Position numbers and translations under genes: made by a program. From Chloroflexota bacterium (lineage in GTDB: Bacteria > Chloroflexota > Limnocylindria > Limnocylindrales > CSP1-4), in assembly GCA_021786265.1 (NCBI GenBank), contig JAJYNP010000116.1, positions 1-22,679 of the forward strand: a DNA stretch of 22,679 bases. The letters are read 5' to 3'. Every line of letters starts with the position of its first letter. Position 1 is the first letter of the stretch. The notes below the pieces were generated by a model, which was given only the letters and a program-made list of their open reading frames with translations, did not search any database and was not told where the DNA came from. Shown one piece after another: positions 1 to 8,001 of the stretch.

Positions 1-2013
1 AAGTGGGTGATCCTGGGGGCCCTGATCGGCGTGGTCGCCGGCGTCGGCGCGATCGTCTTCTTCACGTCGCTCGAACTGGGTACCAGGCTCTTCCTCGGGC
101 TCATGGCCGGGTACTACCCGCCCGGTCCCGCCGGCGAGGGTGCGGCCCCCATCACGGCCGTCGGACGGCCATGGCTCCTGCCCGTCGTGGTCGGCCTGGG
201 CGGGCTCATCTCGGGCGCCATCGTGTTCCGCTTCGCCCCGGAGGCCGAGGGCCACGGCACGGACGCCGCCATCGGCGCCTACCACCACGGGCCGCGGCGC
301 ATCCGGGCGCGCGTCCCGCTCGTGAAGATCGTGGCCTCCGCGATCACCATCGGCTCCGGCGGCTCGGCAGGCCGCGAGGGACCGACCGCCCAGATCAGCG
401 CGGGGTTCGGCTCGTTCCTGGCCCGGCTGCTCGACCTGGACGCCCGCGATGCCCGGATCGCCGTCGCCGTGGGGATCGGATCGGGCATCGGGTCGATCTT
501 CCGCGCGCCGCTCGGGGGTGCCGTGCTGGGCGCCGAGATCCTGTACCGCGACGACGTGGAGGCCGAAGCGCTCGTTCCATCCTTCATCGCGTCGATCGTG
601 GGGTACTCGATCTACGGGAGCGTGGAGGGCTTCGCCCCGATCTTCGGCGAGCAGGCGCACGCCACCTGGAGCCAGCCCAGCCAGCTGGTCTACTACGCGG
701 CACTTGGCGTCGCTGCCGGCCTGGTCGGGCTGCTCTACATCCGGACGTTCTACGGGCTCACGCGGTGGTTCCGGGGCTGGCGCGTGCCGCGCGCGCTGCG
801 GCCCGCCATCGCCGGCGTCGGGGTGGGTCTCATGGGGATCGTGCTCCCCGGCGCTCTCGGCACGGGTTACGGCTGGTTGCAGGCGGGCTTCAGCACCAGC
901 ATCCTGGGCCTGCCGCTCTGGGTGATCCTGCTGCTGCCGTTTGCCAAGATCCTGGCCACCTCGCTCAGTATCGGGTCCGGCGGATCGGGCGGGATCTTCG
1001 GCCCGGGCATGGTGATCGGAGGCCTGCTCGGTGCCGGCATGTGGCGGGTGCTCGAGCCGATCGCGCCAGGGTTGCCTGCCGATCCGGCGCCGTTCACGAT
1101 CGTGGCGATGATGGCGCTCTTCGGGAGCGTCGCCCACGCGCCGCTGGCGGTGATGCTGATGGTGGCCGAGATGACCGGCAACCTCTCGATGCTGGCCCCG
1201 GCCATGGTGGCGGTGGGGCTCGCGACGTTCGTGGTGGGCGAGGCGTCGATCTATCAGAACCAGCTGCGGGACCGTAACGAGTCGCCCGCCCACCAGTACC
1301 GCTCGGCGATGCCGCTGATGGCGTCGATCACCGCCGGGCAGGCGCTGCGAAACCCCCGCTGCGTCGCCAGGTCGAGCGAACCGGCCGGCACGACGCTGCA
1401 GCGAGCGCAGTACACCCGCGTCCCCGGCGTGCCGGTGGTCGACGCGGCGGGCCTGTTCACCGGGATCGCCTCGCTGGGCGCACTGGAACGGGCCGATCCC
1501 GCCAGCCCGGTCGGCTCGCTGGTGGACACCTCGTATCCGTCGGCGCAGAGCGGCGACGGGCTCGACGACGCCCTGGAGGAGATGAGCGACAACGAGGCGA
1601 GCTGGCTGCCGGTGGTGGACGCCGGGCGACTCATCGGCGTGCTGAGCGTGCGCGACGTGATGCGCGCCTATCGTCGAGCCATGCAGGGGAACGTGCGCGA
1701 GCTGCGCGGGCCGAGCGAGGGCGGGACGATCGTGGAGGCCACCCTCGCGCCGGGATCGCCGCTGGTGGGCGCCTCGATCGCGGCGGTCCCCTGGCCGCGC
1801 GACAGCGTGGCGGTGGCCATCGAGCGGGGGCAGGCACTGGTGGTGCCGCGTGGCGAGATCGTGCTGGCCGCAGGCGACCGGCTGAGCGTGTTCGCGACGC
1901 CGGGCGCCGTGGGCGACGTTCGTGCGCTGCTCAGCGACGGGCGCGGGCCTGCCGGGCCTACCGGGCCTGTCGTGGAACCGGGCCCCACGACGGCGACGAC
2001 CGAGGCGCCCTGA
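1..2013 (+). CDS. CLC-family chloride channel/antiporter with CBS pair and RCK_C domain (5' partial)
   Basis: This is an integral membrane CLC protein that moves chloride, either as a channel or in exchange for protons. The frame is open from base 1 and the first visible residues already lie in the first membrane helix, so the true start is upstream of the window. Numbering from the first codon, GSGGSAGREGPT carries the gating glutamate (about residue 126), and GSGGSGGIFGP is the second CLC anion-pathway motif. The usual GSGIP motif is replaced by a GHGTDAAIGAYHH segment, a variant I associate with the CBS-containing bacterial and archaeal branch. After roughly ten membrane segments come two CBS domains (about 435-555), which in this family usually bind adenine nucleotides. 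A TrkA-C/RCK_C-like domain (about 575-645) and a Pro/Gly/Thr-rich tail follow. The mgtA-like gene starts 67 bases downstream on the same strand. Family is secure; channel versus antiporter is not resolved. Confidence 0.93.
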   Translation, partial: KWVILGALIGVVAGVGAIVFFTSLELGTRLFLGLMAGYYPPGPAGEGAAPITAVGRPWLLPVVVGLGGLISGAIVFRFAPEAEGHGTDAAIGAYHHGPRRIRARVPLVKIVASAITIGSGGSAGREGPTAQISAGFGSFLARLLDLDARDARIAVAVGIGSGIGSIFRAPLGGAVLGAEILYRDDVEAEALVPSFIASIVGYSIYGSVEGFAPIFGEQAHATWSQPSQLVYYAALGVAAGLVGLLYIRTFYGLTRWFRGWRVPRALRPAIAGVGVGLMGIVLPGALGTGYGWLQAGFSTSILGLPLWVILLLPFAKILATSLSIGSGGSGGIFGPGMVIGGLLGAGMWRVLEPIAPGLPADPAPFTIVAMMALFGSVAHAPLAVMLMVAEMTGNLSMLAPAMVAVGLATFVVGEASIYQNQLRDRNESPAHQYRSAMPLMASITAGQALRNPRCVARSSEPAGTTLQRAQYTRVPGVPVVDAAGLFTGIASLGALERADPASPVGSLVDTSYPSAQSGDGLDDALEEMSDNEASWLPVVDAGRLIGVLSVRDVMRAYRRAMQGNVRELRGPSEGGTIVEATLAPGSPLVGASIAAVPWPRDSVAVAIERGQALVVPRGEIVLAAGDRLSVFATPGAVGDVRALLSDGRGPAGPTGPVVEPGPTTATTEAP

Positions 2014-2067
2014 CGTCGCCGTCGGCAAAGCCTGTAGCGCCGGCTGTCCGCCCGCGCGGACCGCTGC

Positions 2068-2073
2068 TACGCT
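2068..2073 (+). promoter_or_regulatory. -10-like hexamer TACGCT placing transcription start at the mgtA GTG
   Basis: TACGCT is followed by exactly seven bases and then the GTG at 2081. This is the spacing expected if transcription starts on the start codon, giving a leaderless mRNA. No Shine-Dalgarno sequence is visible before the GTG, which supports this reading. No convincing -35 box is seen about 17 bases upstream. Confidence 0.5.
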
Positions 2074-2080
2074 GGGCAGC

Positions 2081-4693
2081 GTGGACATGTCCGCGACCGG
2101 GCTGACCAGCGGCGAGGCCGCCGCCCGCCTGCGCGAAGACGGCCCCAACGTCCTCGGCCGCGGCGGACGGCGCACCCGTCTCGCGATCCTCGCCGCTCAG
2201 TTCGCGAGCCCCCTCGTCCTGATCCTGGTCATCGCCAGCCTGGTGAGCATCGTGGCCGGCGACCGGATCGAGGCCGGGATCATCCTCGCCATCGTCGCCA
2301 TGAGTGCGGCGCTGGGCTTCGTGCAGGAGGCGCGCTCGGAGGCGGCGGTCGCCGCACTCCAGGCCCGGCTCACCCTGCGGGCCACCGTCGTGCGCGACGG
2401 CACGGAGCAGGAGATCCCTATCCACGACGTGGTCCGCGGCGACATCGTGGTGCTCGACGCCGGGGACATCGTGCCGGCCGACGGCCGGGTCGTCGAGGCC
2501 AACCACCTCTATGTCGACGAGTCCTCGCTGACCGGCGAGTCGGCGCCGGCGCTGAAGACGCCCCGGGATGGCGCTCTCGATCCGGCCCGGGACGAGGATC
2601 GCGCGGGGCTGGCGTTCTTCGGCACCAGCGTCGTGAGCGGCGCCGGGCGGGCGCTCGTCGTCGCCACCGGGGCACGCACCAGCTACGGCGAGATTGCGCG
2701 CCGCCTCACCGAACGCGCGCCGGAGACTGATTTCCAGCACGGTGTCCGCGCCTTCGGGCTGCTCGTCGCGCGGGTCACGCTGATCCTCGTGGTGTCCGTG
2801 CTCGCCGTCAACGTCGCGCTGCACCGGCCGCTGCTGGACTCGCTGCTGTTCGCGATCGCCCTCGCCGTCGGGCTCACGCCGGAGCTGCTGCCGGCGATCG
2901 TGACCCTCAACCTCACGCGGGGAGCCCGCGCGCTCGTGGCGCACGGGGTGCTCGTGAAGCGCCTCCCGGCGATCCAGAACCTGGGCAGCGTCACGATCCT
3001 CTGCACCGACAAGACCGGGACCCTCACCGAGGGGCACCTGGAGCTGGTGCGCTCGAGCGGCATCGACCGCGACGACGCCGTCGAGGCGAGCCACGCCCTC
3101 GAGCTCGCCTATCTCAACAGCCACCTCCAGGCCGGATTCACGAACCCGCTCGACGCGGCCATCCTCGCCGGAGCCCCCGCCCCGGTCGATCTCGCCAGCT
3201 GGCACAAGCTCGCGGAACTCCCGTACGACTTCAACCGGCGGCTCCTGAGCGTGGTCGCAGGTCGATCGGGCGAGCCGCCCCTGCTCATCACCAAAGGGGC
3301 GCCCGAATCGGTGATCGCGCGGGCCAGCCAGGTGCGCGAGGACCACACCGCGCGGCCGATCGATGCGGCGGAGCACGCCCGCCTGGCGGCGCTGGTCGAC
3401 GGGGCGTCGACCGAGGGGTACCGGCTCGTCGCGGTCGGCTCGCGCGTCCTCACCGCGGAGGAGGTGGCTGCGCCGGGGTCGGCGGGGGCGCCGACGGGTC
3501 CCGGGTCGGTGCCGGCCGTGGCCGGGCCCGACGATGCCGCGCGGCTCGAGCGCGACCTCGTCTTCGAGGGAGTCATCCTGTTCAGCGACCCGGCCAAGGC
3601 CGGCGTCGGGGAGACGATCGCGCAGCTCACCCGCCAGCATGTGGCGCTCAAGATCGTGACCGGCGACAACGAGCTGGTGGCGCGGCACGTGGCGAGCGAG
3701 GTGGGGCTGGAGATCGAGGGGGTGCTCACCGGCGAGGAGATGCGCGCGCTGAGCCATCCGGCGCTGGTGGCCCGGGCGACACGCACCACGCTGTTCGCCC
3801 GGGTTGACCCCGACCAGAAACTCCGCGTGATCCGCGCCCTGCGCGAATCGGGGGCGGTCGTGGGCTATCTCGGGGACGGTATCAACGACGCCCCGGCGCT
3901 GCACGTGGCCGACGTCGGGATCAGCGTCGACAACGCCACGGACGTCGCGCGCTCGGCGGCCGACATCATCCTGCTCGAGCCGAGCCTCGAGGCCATCAGC
4001 CAGGGGATCACCGAGGGACGGCGCACCTTCGCCAACACGCTCAAGTACATCCGGATGGGGACCAGCTCGAACTTCGGGAACATGCTGAGCATGGCCGGCG
4101 CGGCACTGCTGCTTCCGTTCCTGCCCATGACGCCCGCGCAGATCCTGCTCAACAACCTGATCTACGACGCGTCCCAGACGGCCATCCCGACCGACACGAT
4201 CGACTCCGACGTGGCGGCCGAGCCGGCCAGCTGGGACATCCGGGGCGTCGAGCGCTTCATGGTGCTCTTCGGGCCCATCTCGTCGGTCTTCGACTACCTG
4301 ACGTTCGGGCTCCTGCTCCTGGTGCTGGGCGTGAACGAGACGGCGTTCCACACCGGCTGGTTCATCGAGTCGCTGTTCACGCAGATCCTGGTCGTGCTCG
4401 CGATCCGGACGCGGCGGAGCCCGTTCTGGCTGAGCCGCCCGAGCCGCGAGCTTGCGGCTGCGATCGTTGCCGCGCTCGCCGTGGCTGTCCTCGTTCCCCT
4501 GAGTCCCCTGGGGCCCGTACTGGGCTTCAGCCCGCTCCCACCGATCTTCTGGCTGCTGTTGCTGGGGATCGTGGTCGCGTACCTGGCGCTCGTGGAGACC
4601 GCCAAGCGCTGGTTCGAGGCGCGCCGGCGGCATGATCGGCCGGCGCGCCATGATCGGCCGGCTGTCACGCGACCGGTTCGATCGTCCCCGTGA
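2081..4693 (+). CDS. mgtA: Magnesium-translocating P-type ATPase (MgtA/MgtB type, P3B)
   Basis: This plasma-membrane ATPase most likely imports Mg2+. Numbering from the GTG, the actuator motif TGES is at 151-154, the phosphorylated aspartate is D310 in DKTGTLTEG, TGDN starts near 527, and GDGINDAP is at 598-605. The M4 helix reads GLTPELLPAIVT, the helix after it leads into VKRLPAIQN, and later segments read NLIYDASQTAIPTDTID and WFIESLFTQ. All of these match the MgtA group rather than Ca2+ or heavy-metal ATPases. The product is 870 aa against about 900 in the family. The frame stays open further upstream, but homology begins just after 2081, so GTG 2081 (or ATG 2087) is preferred. An Ala/Gly/Pro-rich insert lies in the nucleotide-binding domain (about 465-485). 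The last codons (RHDRPARHDRPA) come from a short direct repeat and overlap the convergent anti-sigma gene by 29 bases. Confidence 0.9.
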   Translation: MDMSATGLTSGEAAARLREDGPNVLGRGGRRTRLAILAAQFASPLVLILVIASLVSIVAGDRIEAGIILAIVAMSAALGFVQEARSEAAVAALQARLTLRATVVRDGTEQEIPIHDVVRGDIVVLDAGDIVPADGRVVEANHLYVDESSLTGESAPALKTPRDGALDPARDEDRAGLAFFGTSVVSGAGRALVVATGARTSYGEIARRLTERAPETDFQHGVRAFGLLVARVTLILVVSVLAVNVALHRPLLDSLLFAIALAVGLTPELLPAIVTLNLTRGARALVAHGVLVKRLPAIQNLGSVTILCTDKTGTLTEGHLELVRSSGIDRDDAVEASHALELAYLNSHLQAGFTNPLDAAILAGAPAPVDLASWHKLAELPYDFNRRLLSVVAGRSGEPPLLITKGAPESVIARASQVREDHTARPIDAAEHARLAALVDGASTEGYRLVAVGSRVLTAEEVAAPGSAGAPTGPGSVPAVAGPDDAARLERDLVFEGVILFSDPAKAGVGETIAQLTRQHVALKIVTGDNELVARHVASEVGLEIEGVLTGEEMRALSHPALVARATRTTLFARVDPDQKLRVIRALRESGAVVGYLGDGINDAPALHVADVGISVDNATDVARSAADIILLEPSLEAISQGITEGRRTFANTLKYIRMGTSSNFGNMLSMAGAALLLPFLPMTPAQILLNNLIYDASQTAIPTDTIDSDVAAEPASWDIRGVERFMVLFGPISSVFDYLTFGLLLLVLGVNETAFHTGWFIESLFTQILVVLAIRTRRSPFWLSRPSRELAAAIVAALAVAVLVPLSPLGPVLGFSPLPPIFWLLLLGIVVAYLALVETAKRWFEARRRHDRPARHDRPAVTRPVRSSP
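4618..4649 (-). terminator. GC-rich hairpin downstream of the anti-sigma gene
   Basis: A perfect 10-bp stem (4618-4627 pairing with 4640-4649, 12-base loop) lies 16 bases beyond the stop of the minus-strand anti-sigma gene. It sits inside the 3' end of the plus-strand mgtA coding region. There is no T tract, so it would be at best a GC-type or Rho-assisted terminator. It partly reflects a 14-base direct repeat (4631-4644 and 4649-4662). Confidence 0.35.
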
Positions 4694-5861
4694 CGGTCAG
4701 GTCGGTCGCGTCGCTGGGGCTGACCACGTCCATGCGGTACTGGAGGCCTGCGTAGCCACCGGAGCCGATCCACGCGCCGGTGATGACGAGGTTGCCCTTC
4801 GCGTCCAGCGTCCCCTGCCAGACCCCGAGCCATGTACCGCCGACGTTGGGGATCTCCCCGGTGCCCCACCAATCGGCGCTGCCGTCCGCGCGCGCGTCGG
4901 AGTTGAAGCTCCGCGTCGAGTCGCCGCTGACGCGCTCGTCAGACATCGCCTCGAAGCAGCTCGCGAAGGCGTTTCGCGTCTGCTCGACGCCGGAGACGCT
5001 AGTGACGGAGCCTGCGGTGCCCAGCTGGGTCTGGCCGCACGCCTCCTTGCCGGAGACCGCGAGCGCCGCGATGATGGGCGCCGTCGGCTCGCTGGCCGGC
5101 ACCGGTTCGATGGTCCCGGTGACCGTCCAGGTGGTCCCGGTGTCCGAGCTGGTCTGCGTGTAGCGGAACTGGAGCCCGTCGTACGCGCCGGTGCCCTTCA
5201 GCACGGCGGCCACCCGGTGCGTGGTGTAGCCCGGATCGATGATCCCGGTCCAGGCACCGCTCCACGAACCCTGGTCGCCGGGGAGGACCATCGTGCCCCA
5301 GATCTCGGCGCTCTGGTCCGCGCGGATGTCGATGCTGGCGTGCACGGTGGCGGTGCCCTGCAGCCGGGCATCCGCGGTGCCCGGGACCGTGCACTCCATG
5401 ACGAGGCCGCGGACCTGGTCGATCGCCCCGACCTGGGTCTCGGTCGGCACGTCCGTTTCCCAGCACGTCAGCGTCGTGCTGATGGCGACCGGCGACCGCG
5501 CGGGTGTGGGCGCCGGCGTCGGGCTCGCGGTCGCCGCGGGTGCGACGATCCCGCCCGGGGCCGGCTCATTGCCGGATCGCCCGAGCATCACGGCACCGGA
5601 CACGATGGCCACCGCCATGACGACCACGGCGACGATCGCCACGGCCAGCGAGCGGCCGGCGTGTCCGGCCCGCTGTGGCGTGACGGGTGTGAGATGCATG
5701 CTGTCCATTGCGCGCCTCCACAGGGCGGCGGAGGAGAGCCGTCGACGCGGATGGGTGCGGGCGTGGTCGACTGCTGCCGCAATCGCCCGGTCCGGGGCCG
5801 TGACCGGCCCGTCCTCGAGCCATCGAGTCAGCTGCGCGTCGAAATCGTCCTCGCGGTTCAC
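4665..5861 (-). CDS. Putative membrane-anchored anti-sigma factor with duplicated extracytoplasmic module
   Basis: This 398-aa single-pass membrane protein is co-translated with the ECF sigma gene: the GTG start overlaps the sigma stop as GTGA. The N-terminal 70 residues are cytoplasmic (DDFDAQLTRWLEDGPVTAPD begins at residue 5). They lack the HxxxCxxC zinc motif of classic ZAS anti-sigmas. A transmembrane helix spans about 71-94 and a Pro/Thr/Ala-rich spacer about 97-125. Two related modules follow, about 133-254 and 275-397. Each has two cysteines (C133/C157 and C275/C302), an RADxSAxxWGT strand, a Gly-Trp segment, a GLQxR strand and the ending TVTGTIEPV. The beta-rich pattern suggests an externally exposed barrel or sensor domain. 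The anti-sigma role rests on position and architecture; the ligand is unknown. Confidence 0.72.
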   Translation of the reverse strand: MNREDDFDAQLTRWLEDGPVTAPDRAIAAAVDHARTHPRRRLSSAALWRRAMDSMHLTPVTPQRAGHAGRSLAVAIVAVVVMAVAIVSGAVMLGRSGNEPAPGGIVAPAATASPTPAPTPARSPVAISTTLTCWETDVPTETQVGAIDQVRGLVMECTVPGTADARLQGTATVHASIDIRADQSAEIWGTMVLPGDQGSWSGAWTGIIDPGYTTHRVAAVLKGTGAYDGLQFRYTQTSSDTGTTWTVTGTIEPVPASEPTAPIIAALAVSGKEACGQTQLGTAGSVTSVSGVEQTRNAFASCFEAMSDERVSGDSTRSFNSDARADGSADWWGTGEIPNVGGTWLGVWQGTLDAKGNLVITGAWIGSGGYAGLQYRMDVVSPSDATDLTVTGTIEPVA

Positions 5862-6412
5862 GCCGTGTGCCTCCAGGCGACGACGCCCCTGGCGTCCGCC
5901 TCGAACGCGGCACGGAGACTCCGCACCGCGTAGTGCAGCCGGGAGCCGGCCGTGCCGGCCGGGATGCCGAGCGTCTCGGCGATCTCGGTGACCGGCAGGC
6001 CGACGAAGTAGTGGAGAACGAGGACCGCCCGGTGCTCGGGCGTCAATCGCCGGAAGCCCTGTTCGAGCTCGTCTCGCTCGACGATGCCGGACGCCTGGTC
6101 GCCGCCGACGGGCCCATCGGCGGGTGTGATCGGCCGGACTCGCGCCGTCCAGCGTCGGGCGCGCCGCGCCTCCCGGTAGCTCGCCCGAACGACGAGCCGG
6201 TACGCCCACGCGTCGAACCGCTCAGCGTCGCGAAGATCCGGAAGATCCTCCCAGACGTCCACCAGCGCCTGCTGCAGGGCATCCTCGGCACGGTCGGTGT
6301 CCCGGAGGATCCGAAAGGCGATGGCGTAGAGGCGGTCCGCGGCGAGATGGACCATGGCGGCGAACGCCTCCTGGTCCCCCCGCTGCGCCTGCTCCACGAG
6401 CTCGCGCTGCAC
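5858..6412 (-). CDS. ECF-type RNA polymerase sigma factor
   Basis: This extracytoplasmic-function sigma factor directs RNA polymerase to a stress or envelope regulon. Region 2 runs from about residue 8 to 85: RGDQEAF, RLYAIAFRILRDTDRAEDALQQALVDVWEDL, then FDAWAYRLVVRASY. Region 4 follows an acidic linker: LTPEHRAVLVLHYFVGLPVTEIAETLGIPAGTAGSRLHYAVRSLR, containing the DNA-recognition helix. Length is 184 aa from the GTG at 6412, normal for the class. That start is chosen because GGGGGGAG sits six bases upstream. The frame also stays open to an ATG at 6484 without a ribosome site, and that extension (MIAGIARPITGERITVDALG) does not look like sigma sequence. It is translationally coupled to the downstream anti-sigma-like gene. 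The target promoter motif is not identifiable here. Confidence 0.93.
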   Translation of the reverse strand: MQRELVEQAQRGDQEAFAAMVHLAADRLYAIAFRILRDTDRAEDALQQALVDVWEDLPDLRDAERFDAWAYRLVVRASYREARRARRWTARVRPITPADGPVGGDQASGIVERDELEQGFRRLTPEHRAVLVLHYFVGLPVTEIAETLGIPAGTAGSRLHYAVRSLRAAFEADARGVVAWRHTA

Positions 6413-6817
6413 CGTGCCGCTCCCCCCGAGCGCATCGACTGTGATGCGTTCACCGGTAATGGGGCGCGCAATGCCGGCGATCATTCAAACCCCGCCGGCC
6501 GCCGCCGAACAGGGCCGTTCGGCGTGCCGGGGCCGCGTGGGCCCTGGCACGACTCACTGGCGGGCCGCCGGCACCCGAGGCCACCGTCGTCAGGCAACCC
6601 CGCGGCGGTGCACGCATGCACCGGAGCCGTCACGAGCGCGCCCTGTGCCACGTTTCTTCGTGTGCGCGAGGGGCCGATCGTTCCCCGCCGTTCAGGCGGC
6701 GTGTGACAGGCAGGACGGTCCCTCGCCATTGCCCCGCGGCGCGGCGGACCATGCGGCGCGCCGGGGCGCTCGGGCCGCAGGCGGCGCGTCGCGGCGTCGG
6801 GCCGCGCGACGGGCCGC
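6413..6817. other. Non-coding gap between the ECF sigma gene and the ABM-like gene
   Basis: I see no convincing gene in these 405 bases. The gap should hold the sigma operon promoter, but no clear -10/-35 pair was found. Two perfect inverted repeats stand out: an 8-bp stem with a 6-base loop at 6503-6524 (CGCCGAAC core) and a 6-bp stem with a 4-base loop at 6607-6622 (GGTGCA/TGCACC). The second resembles the TGCACC core of the repeats near 11.0 kb. Confidence 0.5.
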
Positions 6818-7168
6818 TCAGGACGCGGGCGCCTGCTCCGTTTCCGTGGCCGGCTCCACGATCTCACCAGGCCGGCCCGTGCCGAGCACCGAGTAGTGCT
6901 GGACGTCGACCTCCAGCAGGCGGTCCTCGAAGCCGCGGAAGAGCACCGGGTCCCACAGCAGGTTCCGGCCGCCGACGGCCACGTAGATCGAATCCAGGTC
7001 CTGCCAGGTCGACACGACCAGGAGACGCGTGGCGTCCTCGTCCTCCTGGGTTGCCCAGGTCGCGTGGACCAGCCCCGTCGGCCGCGAGTCAACGAGCTCC
7101 CGTACGCGGCGGAACAGCGCCGGCGCGTCGCTGGGGCGCACGCGAGCATGCAGGACGCGGAGGATCAC
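6818..7168 (-). CDS. Small antibiotic-biosynthesis-monooxygenase-like (dimeric alpha-beta barrel) protein
   Basis: This is a cytosolic 116-aa protein. VILRVLHARVRPSDAPALFRRV gives a first strand and helix, then HATWATQEDEDATRLLVVSTWQDLDSIYVAVGG, and a last strand in LLEVDVQHYSVLG. That beta-alpha-beta-beta order, with a WQDLDS-type turn, is typical of ABM/EthD-like ferredoxin folds, which include small oxygenases, heme-binding proteins and proteins of unknown role. No catalytic residue can be assigned. The GTG at 7168 is chosen because the first strand begins there; upstream codons in the same frame are Arg/Pro-rich and look non-coding. No good ribosome site is visible. It lies 157 bases downstream of the CPLC membrane-protein gene, beyond a hairpin, so it may be a separate unit. 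The C-terminal 15 residues are acidic and low-complexity. Confidence 0.7.
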   Translation of the reverse strand: MILRVLHARVRPSDAPALFRRVRELVDSRPTGLVHATWATQEDEDATRLLVVSTWQDLDSIYVAVGGRNLLWDPVLFRGFEDRLLEVDVQHYSVLGTGRPGEIVEPATETEQAPAS

Positions 7169-7276
7169 GGGCTGGCCTCGAGGGCTGAGAGCGAGGCGGA
7201 CTCGATCACGGTGCGCGAATTCTGCCGCCGGCGATGTTGCAGGCGCACAACAACGGAGACGATCGCCGGAGCCGCA

Positions 7277-7305
7277 CGCCACTCCGGGCGCGACCCGGAA
7301 TGGCG
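7277..7305 (-). terminator. Hairpin downstream of the thiol operon
   Basis: A stem of 11 pairs with one C/A mismatch and a 5-base loop (7277-7288 pairing with 7294-7305) lies 20 bases past the stop of the CPLC membrane protein on the minus strand. No T tract follows. It is a plausible end of the ArsR operon transcript. Confidence 0.4.
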
Positions 7306-7325
7306 CCGAGGCGCGGCCGCGGAGA

Positions 7326-7934
7326 TCAGGCCTGGACCGGAACCGCGCAGGTTCCCCCGCTCGCGAGGAGGCGCAGCCGCCAGGCAAGGGTCCCCGCGAG
7401 CAGCGCGAGCGACGCGGCGCCGATCAGGGGCTGCAGCGGCGCGAAGACCGTCAGCGCGCCGCTGGCACCCAGGAGCAGCAGCGCGATCTTGTTGCACAAC
7501 GGGCATCCGATCGCGAGGAACGCCGCGACGCTGCCGACGGTCGCCGCCGTGGAACCGCTCGTCCCCGCCGCTGCCGGCGCGCCCGGGGCGCCCGGGCCCA
7601 GCGGGACCGGAGCACCCGGGCCCAGCGGGACCGGGGCCATCGCCGCCGCGGCGACCCGCGCCAGCCGCCCGTACGTCGCGGCGATGAGCCCCATCATCGG
7701 GGCCGAGGCGAGCCAGACGGCGATGGCGAACGGCTCCGGCGGGATGCTCCGTCCGAAGACGGGGTTCGGGATGATCGCCGCGACCAGCCCGAACCCGAGC
7801 AGGGCCACGAGGCTCCAGGCCGACGCCTGGGCGACGAACCGTCGATCCCACACCGCGGCCAGCGACCGGGCCGACTCGCGGACGTACGAGGCCACCGAAC
7901 ACGCGACGGCCGCAGGGGGACAGCTCCGGTTCAT
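7326..7934 (-). CDS. Polytopic membrane protein with CPLC thiol motif
   Basis: This 202-aa inner-membrane protein has four to five hydrophobic segments (about 39-58, 68-88, 130-150, 150-165 and 168-186). FLAIGCPLCNKIALLLLGASGAL places a CxxC pair (C144, C147) at a membrane edge, which suggests a redox or metal role. I recall similar IGCPxCNK proteins as uncharacterised membrane proteins, and no enzymatic role is established. A Pro/Gly-rich loop (about 101-120) contains a tandem PVPLGPGA repeat. Two starts are possible: ATG 7934, whose ATGA overlaps the stop of a short upstream ORF, or GTG 7976, which has poor ribosome-site spacing. It is the last gene of the ArsR-DUF302-glutaredoxin-GroES-DsrE operon. 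The cysteine-rich neighbours favour a thiol/sulfur function, which is inference. Confidence 0.75.
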   Translation of the reverse strand: MNRSCPPAAVACSVASYVRESARSLAAVWDRRFVAQASAWSLVALLGFGLVAAIIPNPVFGRSIPPEPFAIAVWLASAPMMGLIAATYGRLARVAAAAMAPVPLGPGAPVPLGPGAPGAPAAAGTSGSTAATVGSVAAFLAIGCPLCNKIALLLLGASGALTVFAPLQPLIGAASLALLAGTLAWRLRLLASGGTCAVPVQA

Positions 7935-7987
7935 CGCGTCCGTCCGGCGCGCGACATCGACCCGGCTCGGTTCCACCCTCGGTTCAT
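7931..7987 (-). CDS. Possible 18-codon upstream ORF coupled to the CPLC membrane protein
   Basis: ATG 7987 has a good ribosome site (GGGGGAG, spacing 8) overlapping the stop of the DsrE-like gene. It encodes MNRGWNRAGSMSRAGRTR and ends in a TGA that shares ATGA with the ATG at 7934. It could be a leader peptide feeding reinitiation at the membrane-protein start, or a sign that the reading frame is broken by a frameshift or sequencing error. Confidence 0.35.
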   Translation of the reverse strand: MNRGWNRAGSMSRAGRTR

Positions 7988-8001
7988 CCGGGCGTCTCCC
8001 C

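Noticed and set aside
2014..2080. Magnesium riboswitch or leader peptide upstream of mgtA
   Set aside because: The gap is only 67 bases, and the -10-like hexamer places the transcript start on the GTG, leaving no leader to fold.
1958..4651. 897-codon open frame antisense to mgtA
   Set aside because: Composition is Arg/Asp/Gln/His-rich with no domain, and mgtA on the other strand has all P-type ATPase motifs. It is a high-GC shadow.
6413..6484. N-terminal extension of the ECF sigma factor to ATG 6484
   Set aside because: No ribosome site at 6484, while GGGGGGAG precedes GTG 6412; the extension does not resemble sigma region 2.
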